Source: an uncultured Acetatifactor sp.
GTDB lineage: Bacteria > Bacillota > Clostridia > Lachnospirales > Lachnospiraceae
Reading direction: 5' to 3'
Length of the DNA: 64,000 bases
Assembly (NCBI GenBank): GCA_910577665.1
Contig: CAJTOJ010000004.1
Span: 71,527 to 135,526 of the forward strand
Both the position numbers and the translations under genes were made by a program. Below the pieces are notes generated by a model, which worked only from the letters and a program-made list of their open reading frames with translations, was not told the origin of the DNA and made no database searches. Positions within the stretch are counted from its first letter, which is position 1. Each line of letters begins with the position of its first letter. Positions 26,549-35,007 of the stretch are shown here, one piece after another.

Positions 26549-27682
26549 ATGGCATGGAAGACAGGCTGGAGTTATGCGCAGCGGGGAACTAACTTTACGT
26601 ATTGGGAACAGACGGGATTCACTTATACCTTTTATAACAACCTCCGTGGTATGGCATGCCGGTTGAAATATAGCAACTGGTATGGTATGCTTCCCTGTGA
26701 GGTGGCTTCGGTAAAGCTGTATCTGCGGGGGCAGGAACATGTGCTACATCAAAATGGCAGAGAAGGGTTTCTGGTGACGCCGGATCGGGAGATTTATTCG
26801 GACATCCTGGAGGCAGGGATCATGCCTGGCCAGGTCACGGTGGAAATGGAATTTGCTTCTTCCCGGCGTCCGGAATCCGGGAATACGTTCCGCCCGGGGG
26901 TGGCAATGATTATGCAGTCTTTTGAAGTATACTGTGAAGACATTTCCGCCACGGACATCTGTGTGGCGGCACTGTTCGGGGACAGTATTACACACTGGGG
27001 GAACTGGACAGGTCCTCTGATTGCAGGAATGTATGCGAAATATTCCGGGAACCTGTCAATATTTGAAGTGGCTGTGAATGGAGCCAGGCTGCTAAATGGT
27101 TCACCTGCAGACCAGATGAATGGACTTGGATACAGTGGTATCACAAGGTTTGAGCATGATGTGCTTGGACAGAAGGGGATCTCCTGTTGTACCTTTGCCT
27201 TAGGTCTGAATGATCTTGCCATTACAGAGGAGGCTGGGGACGTCCCACTGACCTTTGAAACTTATGTATCCTGTGTAATGGAAATCATCCGGAAAGCCCA
27301 TGAAAAAAATGTGAGGATCATTGGGCTGACCATATGTCCCAGAGCCATCGAAGGGGCCTACACGGAAGCGAAGAATGTATTGCGAAGGCAGATCAACAGG
27401 TGGATTATGGAGGACGCCCCATTTGATGACAGCATTGATGTGGCAGCACTGGTGGCGAATGAGACGGATACCGGGCTGAAAGCGGAATATGACTGCGGAG
27501 ACGGGGTGCATATCAACGAGGCGGCAGGAGAAAGAATAGCCGCGGCGTTTACGGCGGAAATGTTCCACAACTCCACAGGGGCAAAGCCTGCACCATTTCC
27601 GGGAAGCGAATGTGAGAAGAGGGAAACTGGTATGTCCGGTGAAGTGGCACTGGCACCACAGACGGTATGTCCGGAAGTGTAG
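26549..27682 (+). CDS. SGNH/GDSL-type esterase or acetyltransferase, 377 aa
   Basis: After an N-terminal beta-rich region (about residues 1-140), the SGNH blocks appear: LFGDSITHW near residue 147 (nucleophile Ser), a GLND block III near 221, and DCGDGVHIN near 313 giving the Asp/His pair. No signal peptide precedes it, so a cytoplasmic role is expected. GDSL enzymes in glycan loci remove or transfer O-acyl groups, which fits the acetyltransferases at 21471 and 23448. The C-terminal ~30 residues are low-complexity and possibly unstructured. It starts two bases after the preceding stop. Confidence 0.83.
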   Translation: MAWKTGWSYAQRGTNFTYWEQTGFTYTFYNNLRGMACRLKYSNWYGMLPCEVASVKLYLRGQEHVLHQNGREGFLVTPDREIYSDILEAGIMPGQVTVEMEFASSRRPESGNTFRPGVAMIMQSFEVYCEDISATDICVAALFGDSITHWGNWTGPLIAGMYAKYSGNLSIFEVAVNGARLLNGSPADQMNGLGYSGITRFEHDVLGQKGISCCTFALGLNDLAITEEAGDVPLTFETYVSCVMEIIRKAHEKNVRIIGLTICPRAIEGAYTEAKNVLRRQINRWIMEDAPFDDSIDVAALVANETDTGLKAEYDCGDGVHINEAAGERIAAAFTAEMFHNSTGAKPAPFPGSECEKRETGMSGEVALAPQTVCPEV

Positions 27683-27758
27683 GAAACGAACAGATATGGA
27701 TGGGCATGCGTGTAAGAAAAGGAGTAAGGATACCCCTTACACGTGCGGGGGGTATGGA

Positions 27759-28757
27759 ATGGTAAATCGTGACAGATTGGAAAAAGCAAACACGAGGACG
27801 GTGTTGTCGGAGGTGGTTCCGCTACAGGCTCCCTATGTGGTCTTTATAGATCCATGTGGTGCATGTAATTTATGCTGTGCGTTCTGTCCCTGTAATACGG
27901 CGGATTTCAAGAATGCGGAGCGCCACAAAATGATGGATATGACCCTTTTCAATAAGATTGTAAAGGATCTGCAGGAATTTGAAGAACCTGTGAAGGTCAT
28001 CAACCTCTATGGATTCGGAGAACCGCTTCTGAACAGGAATATTGCTGAGATGGTGCGCATCCTAAAAGCCCGGAAGATCTGCCGGGAAATCCGGATTACC
28101 ACAAATGGATTGCTGCTGACAAGGGATTTAAGCCATGAACTGGTGGAGGCAGGCGTGGATATGCTGCGTTTTTCCATTGAGGCGCTGGATGCAGGAGAGT
28201 ACAAACGGATCTGTAAGGTGGAAATGGACTATGGAAATCTGCTGGAACAGATTGGATATCTGTATCAGATCAGCAGGAGGACAGATACGAAAGTGTCTGT
28301 GAAAACTTTAAATGTGGCATTGAAGGACGATGCAGATGCAAATCGTTTCTACGATATTTTTGAGCCTATCTCAGATTACACCTATATCCAAGACACTACC
28401 CAGGCCTGGGCGGAGTTTGATGCTTACGTGCCGGAGGGGAATTATGAGGCAGGCAATATCGGGGATATGATGGATAAGGACAAAATATGCAGTTTTCCGC
28501 TGACGACCATGACGATACATTCCAATGGAGCTGTCTGCGTATGTCCCCAGGACTGGAAATTTGCCACAAAATATGGGGAGGTACAGGATGCAGGCTTGAG
28601 GGAATTGTGGAATGGTGTGAAACTGCGGGGGATCCAGAGGGCCCATCTGATGGGTATGCGTTGCAGGATGCCCTACTGCAAGGACTGCAATGTGTGTGTG
28701 TCCAACGATGATGTGCGGAAGACGGCTCAGATTCTCTTGCAAAGGCTGGAGGACTGA
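27759..28757 (+). CDS. Radical SAM/SPASM protein, family A copy 3, 332 aa
   Basis: Third member of the family at 13125 and 16445. The cluster motif lies in DPCGACNLCCAFCPC (Cys36, Cys40, Cys43, plus Cys33, Cys39 and Cys45), followed by YGFGEPLLNR. SPASM-region cysteines are in CSFPLTTM, CVCPQDW and CKDCNVC. I chose ATG 27759 because it aligns with the starts of the paralogues and has a GGGGGG site about six bases upstream; the frame is open further upstream into the preceding gene without similarity. It separates the esterase from the pyruvyltransferase. The substrate is unknown. Confidence 0.85.
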   Translation: MVNRDRLEKANTRTVLSEVVPLQAPYVVFIDPCGACNLCCAFCPCNTADFKNAERHKMMDMTLFNKIVKDLQEFEEPVKVINLYGFGEPLLNRNIAEMVRILKARKICREIRITTNGLLLTRDLSHELVEAGVDMLRFSIEALDAGEYKRICKVEMDYGNLLEQIGYLYQISRRTDTKVSVKTLNVALKDDADANRFYDIFEPISDYTYIQDTTQAWAEFDAYVPEGNYEAGNIGDMMDKDKICSFPLTTMTIHSNGAVCVCPQDWKFATKYGEVQDAGLRELWNGVKLRGIQRAHLMGMRCRMPYCKDCNVCVSNDDVRKTAQILLQRLED

Positions 28758-28931
28758 TAGCGGTTTAAGGAGAATGGTATCTCTCCAGAGATGATCCATT
28801 AACTGTCAAATGGTTTCTACAATTTAGCAGGAACGGACATTTTCCTATGTAGAGGCGGTGGTCTGACAGATATACTTTTGGAGATACCAGTCTGGTATAT
28901 ATGACTGTCCCTATCTATGCAGAGGCGTGAT

Positions 28932-30053
28932 ATGAAGAAAACAGCTATAGCAACCTTACATTTTTATAATAATTTTGGCTCTGTACTACAGGCATATGCC
29001 CTGCGCAGGGTGCTGCAGGACCTGACCGGTAATGAGGTGGATATCCTGCCGTATCGCCCACCACTGCCGGAGTATGTATATTTCCAGGATGCTTCCTTAC
29101 AGGAACGGTACCGGCAGAAATGCGAAAAATTCGAGTTTTTCCGTAAGGAACATCTGGGCATGGCGCGGGGGGTGGAGGATGCCCTGCATACGCAAAGAGA
29201 CCTGGCGGGGAAAATGCAGGACTACGATGCTGCCATTGTGGGCAGTGATATTGTCTGGGGCAGGGAATTCTCCGGTCTGGATCCGGTATACTTCCTACAG
29301 CCTGCCAGGGAAGGCTGCAGGCGGATCTCCTATGCGGCCAGCGTGCTCCTGGACGGGGCTGGCAACACAGAGGACGATGCCTTGTTCGCTTCACATCTCC
29401 GGAAATTTGATGCCATCTCCCTGCGTGAGACTTCTGCCCTGCAGAGTATCCAGCGTTTTACGGACAGGAAGGTGACGGCGGTCCTGGATCCTACCCTCCT
29501 TCTGGACGCGGCAGAGTATGAGAAACTGGTGGTGGAGAAGAGGAGAGAGGACGAAGAGAAAGAGGAGAGCGAGGATATCAAGAAGGCAGCAGGGAACCAT
29601 AAACCCTATCTGCTGGCTTATTTTCTCACCCATGACCCGGCAGTGGTGGAGTACACCAACTTGATGGCCAGGAAGCTGGGGCTTCGGGTGATCCACTATT
29701 TTGCAGACTATCCGGACAGGGTGTTCCCGGCAGATGCAGGGTGCTTTGCCTTTGCAGGTCCGGGGGAATTCCTGGGATATGTGAAGCATGCGTCCTGCAT
29801 TTTCACCAATTCCTTCCATGGAACCTGCTTCGCCATGATTTACCGGAAGCCTTTTTACACCTATATGGCAAAACGGGCCATGCTGTCCAGGGTGCGGGAT
29901 ATGGTGTGCAGGCTGGGGATGGAGAACCGCTTCTTCTCGGATTTCCGTGACCTGGACAAGGTGACAGACCAGGTGGATTATAGCCGGCTGGAACAGAAAC
30001 TACAGGCGGAAAGGGCACATTCCCTTGGTTTTTTACGGGAAGCGCTGGGGTAA
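28932..30053 (+). CDS. Polysaccharide pyruvyl transferase family protein, 373 aa
   Basis: Matches PF04230: the N-terminus ATLHFYNNFGSVLQAYAL, the middle AAIVGSDIVWG, and SFHGTCFAMIYRKPF near residue 298, which carries the conserved (S)FHG motif. Family members (CsaB, WcaK type) transfer pyruvate from phosphoenolpyruvate to form a ketal on a sugar. A lysine- and glutamate-rich insertion lies at about residues 200-220. ATG 28932 has AGAGG at seven bases; an ATG at 28917 upstream has no ribosome binding site. A 174-base gap precedes the gene, in which I see no clear signal. Confidence 0.85.
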   Translation: MKKTAIATLHFYNNFGSVLQAYALRRVLQDLTGNEVDILPYRPPLPEYVYFQDASLQERYRQKCEKFEFFRKEHLGMARGVEDALHTQRDLAGKMQDYDAAIVGSDIVWGREFSGLDPVYFLQPAREGCRRISYAASVLLDGAGNTEDDALFASHLRKFDAISLRETSALQSIQRFTDRKVTAVLDPTLLLDAAEYEKLVVEKRREDEEKEESEDIKKAAGNHKPYLLAYFLTHDPAVVEYTNLMARKLGLRVIHYFADYPDRVFPADAGCFAFAGPGEFLGYVKHASCIFTNSFHGTCFAMIYRKPFYTYMAKRAMLSRVRDMVCRLGMENRFFSDFRDLDKVTDQVDYSRLEQKLQAERAHSLGFLREALG

Positions 30054-30059
30054 GGCACA

Positions 30060-30464
30060 ATGTACAACGGAGTATATAACACGGAACAATATGCATATTT
30101 ATATGATACGCTGACAAAATGGCTGTCTGGCAAGATCCAGGGAGGCAGCCTTGGGGAGAATCTGCTGGCGAAAGGGGTGGAAAAGATTGCCCTGTATGGG
30201 GTCAGCGGCCTGGGGGAACTGGCATATGAAGATGTAAAAGATTCCAGGGTAGAGATCCTGTGCTTTCTGGACAAGAATGCGGGCCGCTATGGCGGGGAGA
30301 AGCACGGACTGGCTGTGTGGGGCCTGGAGCGGCTGGATCAGTTGCCAGAGGACTGTTATATCCTGGTGACACCGGAATATTACTTCCGGGATATCATGGA
30401 GGACCTGCTGGCGGGAGGGATCTGCCTGGAGAGGATATTGTCGCTGTCTATGGTGGTGAGATAA
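30060..30464 (+). CDS. Stand-alone Rossmann-like module protein, 134 aa
   Basis: After about 40 helical residues the protein consists only of the recurring module: KIALYGVSGLGELAYEDV, CFLDKNAGRYGG, then DCYILVTPEYYFRDIM and a final short strand. It carries no catalytic domain, so it shows that the module can work as a separate protein, either binding a sugar nucleotide or docking with partners. It starts six bases after the pyruvyltransferase stop with GGGGTAAGG as ribosome binding site. It is complete and not a fragment, because both the start and the end match the module borders seen elsewhere. Confidence 0.75.
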   Translation: MYNGVYNTEQYAYLYDTLTKWLSGKIQGGSLGENLLAKGVEKIALYGVSGLGELAYEDVKDSRVEILCFLDKNAGRYGGEKHGLAVWGLERLDQLPEDCYILVTPEYYFRDIMEDLLAGGICLERILSLSMVVR

Positions 30465-30901
30465 ATACAACGGGAATAGCAGGATGTTACTGCTCTATTG
30501 CGGCGTACAGTGGCCACTTTCTTCCGGCAGTGTACAATATGATTTTTTGATTGGCTATAGGTTCTATAAGGGAGATACACTGCCATGTCCCGTCCTCTTT
30601 TGCAAGTGAGAGAGGTGCAAACTGCTGATAGCAAGGGTGCGGTTTTGAAATATCTCTGCAGATTGTTTTAAATTCCGGTTTCGATAGGACAATGGAAGCT
30701 ATTTCAGAGTAAGCGATTTTTTGACAATGATTTGAATTCTGTAACCGGGTATTTTCCTGGATGACGGGCCAGGAAATGCCCCTATAAACTTTTGAAAAAT
30801 GAGCAGGGATGGAAGCGCTATCTGGGAACGCGTGAGATCATGGGTTCACGGAGAAAGCTAAGCGGCTTATCAATAAAATTGTAAGACGGTCGGAAGACGT
30901 T
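30465..30901 (+). other. 437-base gap without a convincing gene
   Basis: No frame shows good coding character until the last ~60 bases, where the reading frame of the next gene already looks protein-like upstream of its GTG. A 41-codon ATG frame at 30484-30609 lacks a spaced ribosome binding site and is not convincing. A TTGACA at 30721 has no matching -10 hexamer at 16-18 bases. The gap may be decayed DNA. Confidence 0.5.
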
Positions 30902-31285
30902 GTGAATCTGCGGGGATTTGTTCTGGACAATACCAGTGACTTTGAATTGAGAGTAAGGGTAATACTAAACATATGCTGGCAAAAATTTGGGGAGAAGGAT
31001 AGAGCGCTGCTGACAGAGAAGCTGATGGAACTACTGGATAGAAAAGAAGCGAGAACGATGGCGCAGATCAAGGAAGTAAAAGAAGCTGAGGTGGCCTTTG
31101 GGAAGGCGAATAAAGATGACTATTTGCTGAGTATGGCTGACAGACTGGAATTGCTTAAGACAGTTCGCATTCATGGAAAAGAAGTGGCAATTGATCAGAA
31201 TCTGCACAGGCTTATGCGTAGGAACATTGCGGAAGTGGATGCCGTAATAGGGCAGATAGAGACACATATTACAATGAAGATGTAG
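30902..31285 (+). CDS. Hypothetical helical protein, 127 aa, start uncertain
   Basis: No family recognised. The product is highly charged and helical, resembling a small coiled-coil or adaptor protein. GTG 30902 is the first recognised start, but its ribosome binding site is weak. The same frame reads plausibly for about 19 further codons upstream (KAKRLINKIVRRSEDV) back to a TGA at 30835, with no start codon there. Either translation begins at an unusual codon or the 5-prime end is damaged. It is followed closely by a radical SAM gene, with GAGGGAG between them. Confidence 0.5.
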   Translation: MNLRGFVLDNTSDFELRVRVILNICWQKFGEKDRALLTEKLMELLDRKEARTMAQIKEVKEAEVAFGKANKDDYLLSMADRLELLKTVRIHGKEVAIDQNLHRLMRRNIAEVDAVIGQIETHITMKM

Positions 31286-31298
31286 GCGAGGGAGTAAG

Positions 31299-32651
31299 AT
31301 GCAGGACAGGAAGACATTAAAGACATTTCTGGAGGAAGTGCATAACCAGCAGAAGAAGATCATCTGTTTCGGCACAGGCGTGATGGCACAGGAGGCCCTG
31401 CAGTATGAGCAGATCCGGCAGGCGGTGGTGGCCATGGCTGACAATGATGTGCGCAGACAGGGCTGCCAGATAGAACTGGCAGGACAGTTTTACCCGGTGA
31501 TTGCTCCTTCGGCACTGCAGGAGAATCTGGATGAAAACACAGTGATCCTGCTGACTTCGGGGCATTATAAGGCGATGGAACGGCAGATTGGGGAGATGGA
31601 TCTGCCAGGGCAGCCGGAGGTTTACGCTTTTCCTGAGTTGCGGGTGGCCTATAAGGCGGACAGCGAAGAGTTCTTCCAGGAGCGTTTCCTGAAGGAATGT
31701 CTGAAGGAGTATGAGACAGTACTGGAGCAATATCATATCACCGGGGAGGAAAAGGCAGCAAAACTCCAGGAGAAAGAGGCTTATATTCTGGGGAGGGATG
31801 GAAAGGAACGTCCCTTTGTGGTTCCCCGGATCATGATTATGCCCACCACCCGTTGTAATATGCGCTGTAAGGGCTGCTCTTCCCTGCTACCGCTGTTTGA
31901 CAAACCCTGTGATGTGGAAATCGGGCAGATCCTGCAGGACTTTGAACTGTTTTTCTCCGGGGTAGATGAGTGCATCCGGATTACAGTGGGCGGGGAACCG
32001 TTCCTGTATCCCCATCTGAAGGAGATACTGGAATACCTGCTGGAACAGGAGAAGGTACTTGGAATCATGATGATTACCAACAGCACGATTCTGCCGAAGG
32101 CCGAAGTGCTGGAGCTTCTGCGTGATCCCAAGATCCTGGTAGAGATCAGCGACTATGGTCATCTGGAGAAGATGAGCCGCCTGGTACAGCTGCTGGAGGA
32201 ACACGATGTTTTCTTTAAGGTGCTGACAGACCAGGTGTGGACGGATATGGGCGGTGTGGAATGCCGGGAGCGCACGCCAGAGGAATTGCGTTTCAGCTAT
32301 CTGAACTGTGACCAGGGCAAGGTGATCAAAGGGTTCCACAACGGGAAGTTCCACACTTGCGCCAGAAGCGCCAGGATGCTGGCATTGGGAGCCTATCAGT
32401 CAGAGCAGGACTATTTTGAACTGAAGCCGGAGGATTCTCCCGAAGAGATCCGCAAGAAGCTGAAGGGGATGTTCTACAGGGAGAGTGCAGATGCCTGTAA
32501 TTACTGTGACCTGGGCACGCTGCCTGCAAAGACCATGGAGGCGGGTATCCAGATGCAGGGCAATATCAGGAAATCCCGGTATACCATTGTGGACAGGCAG
32601 GAGTATGAAGAGCTGAAGAGGCTGGCCAGGGTCAGAAAAGGGGAAGGGTGA
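31299..32651 (+). CDS. Radical SAM protein with N-terminal Rossmann module, 450 aa
   Basis: The N-terminal module (KIICFGTGVMAQ, AMADNDVRRQG) spans about residues 18-115 and is followed by a helical linker. The radical SAM core has Cys186, Cys190 and Cys193 (CNMRCKGC), TVGGEPF as the GGE motif and VEISDYGH. C-terminal cysteines appear at CDQG, TCARSA and CNYC. It is the paralogue of the 8705 gene; both share the IxxSDYG motif, suggesting the same reaction on related substrates. The C-terminus carries an extra helical tail of about 40 residues. Confidence 0.8.
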   Translation: MQDRKTLKTFLEEVHNQQKKIICFGTGVMAQEALQYEQIRQAVVAMADNDVRRQGCQIELAGQFYPVIAPSALQENLDENTVILLTSGHYKAMERQIGEMDLPGQPEVYAFPELRVAYKADSEEFFQERFLKECLKEYETVLEQYHITGEEKAAKLQEKEAYILGRDGKERPFVVPRIMIMPTTRCNMRCKGCSSLLPLFDKPCDVEIGQILQDFELFFSGVDECIRITVGGEPFLYPHLKEILEYLLEQEKVLGIMMITNSTILPKAEVLELLRDPKILVEISDYGHLEKMSRLVQLLEEHDVFFKVLTDQVWTDMGGVECRERTPEELRFSYLNCDQGKVIKGFHNGKFHTCARSARMLALGAYQSEQDYFELKPEDSPEEIRKKLKGMFYRESADACNYCDLGTLPAKTMEAGIQMQGNIRKSRYTIVDRQEYEELKRLARVRKGEG

Positions 32652-32745
32652 TACGGCTGGCCCGGCAGGTTCTGGAAGAGCAGGGGAGAGGAAGGCCGGG
32701 AAGGAAATCTGTGAAGGCGAACAAAGGCGGGGATTACGAAAAAAG

Positions 32746-35007
32746 ATGAACGAACAGGAATTCGTTGTACAACAATTTCAGAAAGCATTTGCAGGGTGGC
32801 GGGATGTACCTATCGTACTCTACGGTCTGGGGAAGAACACAGAAGCCATTCTGCAGAATACAACAGGTTTTCTGTTTGCCGGTCTGATGGATGCCCAGAA
32901 CACAGGCAGCGTCTTCTGGGGCCTGCAGGTACTGTCCGAACGGGAAGTGATAGCATTGCAACCCAGGATCGTTATCATTGCCAGGGAGTCAGTAGTGCCG
33001 GTGATCTATGAGCGGATTGCCCATTTGCAGCGACAGCATGGAATTCCGGTCTATGATTTCAAAGGGGAGCTTCAGGGACAGAAGCAGCAGGAATACAAAA
33101 ATCATGACCTGCCATACTGGAAAGCCACGGAAGAGGAACTAAGGAAGGCCATTGCTGTCCATGACTGCATATCCTTTGATATCTTTGATACATTGCTGAT
33201 GCGGCGGGTATTGGAACCGAAGGATGTGTTCCACATGGTGGAACGCATCCTGGAGGCACAGGGAGAGCCGGGGACCCATTTCCGGCAAAACCGCATCCAG
33301 GCAGAAGATTCCCTGGAAGGGTATCCGTCCCTGGACCAGATTTATGAGGAGATGGGCAGGCGCTGCAATATTCCTGGGCAGAAGCTGGCAAAGTGGAGAC
33401 GGCTGGAACTCTGGGTGGAAGAACAGGTCCTGGTGCCCCGCCAGAAGATGAAAGAGATATTCCAATATGCCTTGTCCCTGGGAAAACGTGTTTACCTGGT
33501 ATCGGATATGTATATTCCGGCATCAGAAATGGAGGGACTGCTGGTAAAGTGCGGAATAGAAGGTTACAGGGGGCTGCTGGTGTCCTGCGATTATAAAAAG
33601 GGGAAGTCAGATGGCAGTCTGTTCGAAGCCTACCGGCAGATGGCAGGGGCCGGCAGCTATCTGCATATCGGGGATAACCGGCGTGACGATGGAGAGAAAG
33701 CCAGGGAGAGCGGGTTGGATACCTTTCTGGTATACAGTGCCTATGAGATGTGGATGGCTTCCTCCATGCAGGGCACCCTGGCCCATGTGGAAAGCCTGGA
33801 ACAGCGGTGTATTCTGGGAACACTTGTGTGGCGCTGCTGTGAGGATCCTTTTGCCCTACAGGCCGGAAAAGGGATGCTTCAGATAGATACACCGGAAAAA
33901 CTGGGGTATGTGTTTCTGGGCGCTCTTTACGGAGAATTTATAAACTGGCTGATAAGTAAGGCAAAGGAGTGTGGAACAAAGCAGCTTCTGCTTCCTGCCC
34001 GGGACGGTTATTTGATAGAGAAGATGCTGGAACAGGAGGGGGTATCTTTTGAACCGGTCTATTTCAAGGCTTCCCGGAGGGCTGTTTCCGTGGCAGCCCT
34101 GGAGACGGCAGAGGATATCCTGCTGCTGGCCGGAAGGACATTCCAGGGGACACTGGGCCAGTTGCTCTGGCAGAGGTTCGGGGTATCTCCCAAGGAAGGG
34201 GACAGGCTAAAGGACAGGGGAACAAAAGGATGTACAGGGGAGGAGATCCGGGAATATGTCCTGGGCTACCAGCAGGAGATCTTACAGCGGGCTGCCAGGG
34301 AACGCCGGGACTATATGGCATACCTGGAGAAAGTATTGGGATTTGCTGGCAGAAGCATTGAATCCTGGTCTGACCTGGAAACAGGCCTGGAAACACGCCG
34401 TGAAACGGTTCATGGGAAAAGGCAGGCAATATTTGACTTTGTGGCGGGTGGTACGGTACAATACTATATGCAGAGACTTCTGGGGAAACCATTGCAGGGC
34501 TTTTACTTTGCCACAATGAACCATCCCCAGGAATCCTACCATCTGCAGGACAGCATCCTTTCCGCATATGGCAATATCTGTTCCTATGGTTCGGAGAACC
34601 AGGTTGCAAAGCATTATCTGTTTTTGGAAACCATCATGGTGGATGGCTGCCCTACCTTGCAATGTGTGGACAATGGCCGTTTTGTCTATGAAGGAGAGGG
34701 CGGTGGCCTTGCCATACCCCGCCAAAAGATGCAGGCAACAGACAGGGAATCAACGGAAGACTCCAGGGAACAGGACGGCTTTGGGCTGATCTGCAAGGTA
34801 CAGGAGGGGATCCTGGAGTACCAGCGGCATATGCAGCAGATAAGGGGTGTGTTTCCGGGATGGAGGGATGAGAGAAGCTTTGCCGATACCCTGTTTGGCA
34901 GGCTTTTTGATGGAAACTGCCAGGTAGACCAGGAGATAAAGGCTGTTTTTGTCAACGATGATGTCTTTGACGGTGTGGGAGCCTATCGGGTGTGGAAGAA
35001 TGAATGA
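32746..35007 (+). CDS. Rossmann module plus HAD-type protein of the COG5610 kind, 753 aa
   Basis: Residues about 20-110 are the recurring module (IVLYGLGKNT, GLMDAQNTG). Next is a HAD-like domain: SFDIFDTLLMRR near residue 142 (Asp-x-Asp), VYLVSDMYIP near 249, KGKSDG near 285 and HIGDNRRDD near 305. The last ~370 residues contain LLLPARDGYLIEKM and have no assigned fold in my knowledge; they occur in COG5610-type proteins of polysaccharide loci. It may be a phosphatase or a diverged HAD-linked transferase. Cytoplasmic, no membrane segment. It overlaps the next gene by eight bases. Confidence 0.7.
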   Translation: MNEQEFVVQQFQKAFAGWRDVPIVLYGLGKNTEAILQNTTGFLFAGLMDAQNTGSVFWGLQVLSEREVIALQPRIVIIARESVVPVIYERIAHLQRQHGIPVYDFKGELQGQKQQEYKNHDLPYWKATEEELRKAIAVHDCISFDIFDTLLMRRVLEPKDVFHMVERILEAQGEPGTHFRQNRIQAEDSLEGYPSLDQIYEEMGRRCNIPGQKLAKWRRLELWVEEQVLVPRQKMKEIFQYALSLGKRVYLVSDMYIPASEMEGLLVKCGIEGYRGLLVSCDYKKGKSDGSLFEAYRQMAGAGSYLHIGDNRRDDGEKARESGLDTFLVYSAYEMWMASSMQGTLAHVESLEQRCILGTLVWRCCEDPFALQAGKGMLQIDTPEKLGYVFLGALYGEFINWLISKAKECGTKQLLLPARDGYLIEKMLEQEGVSFEPVYFKASRRAVSVAALETAEDILLLAGRTFQGTLGQLLWQRFGVSPKEGDRLKDRGTKGCTGEEIREYVLGYQQEILQRAARERRDYMAYLEKVLGFAGRSIESWSDLETGLETRRETVHGKRQAIFDFVAGGTVQYYMQRLLGKPLQGFYFATMNHPQESYHLQDSILSAYGNICSYGSENQVAKHYLFLETIMVDGCPTLQCVDNGRFVYEGEGGGLAIPRQKMQATDRESTEDSREQDGFGLICKVQEGILEYQRHMQQIRGVFPGWRDERSFADTLFGRLFDGNCQVDQEIKAVFVNDDVFDGVGAYRVWKNE

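Noticed and set aside
30484..30609. Possible 41-residue gene in the 30.5 kb gap
   Set aside because: No properly spaced ribosome binding site and unconvincing composition.
30721..30750. Promoter before the 127-residue gene
   Set aside because: TTGACA is followed only by GC-rich sequence at the -10 position.
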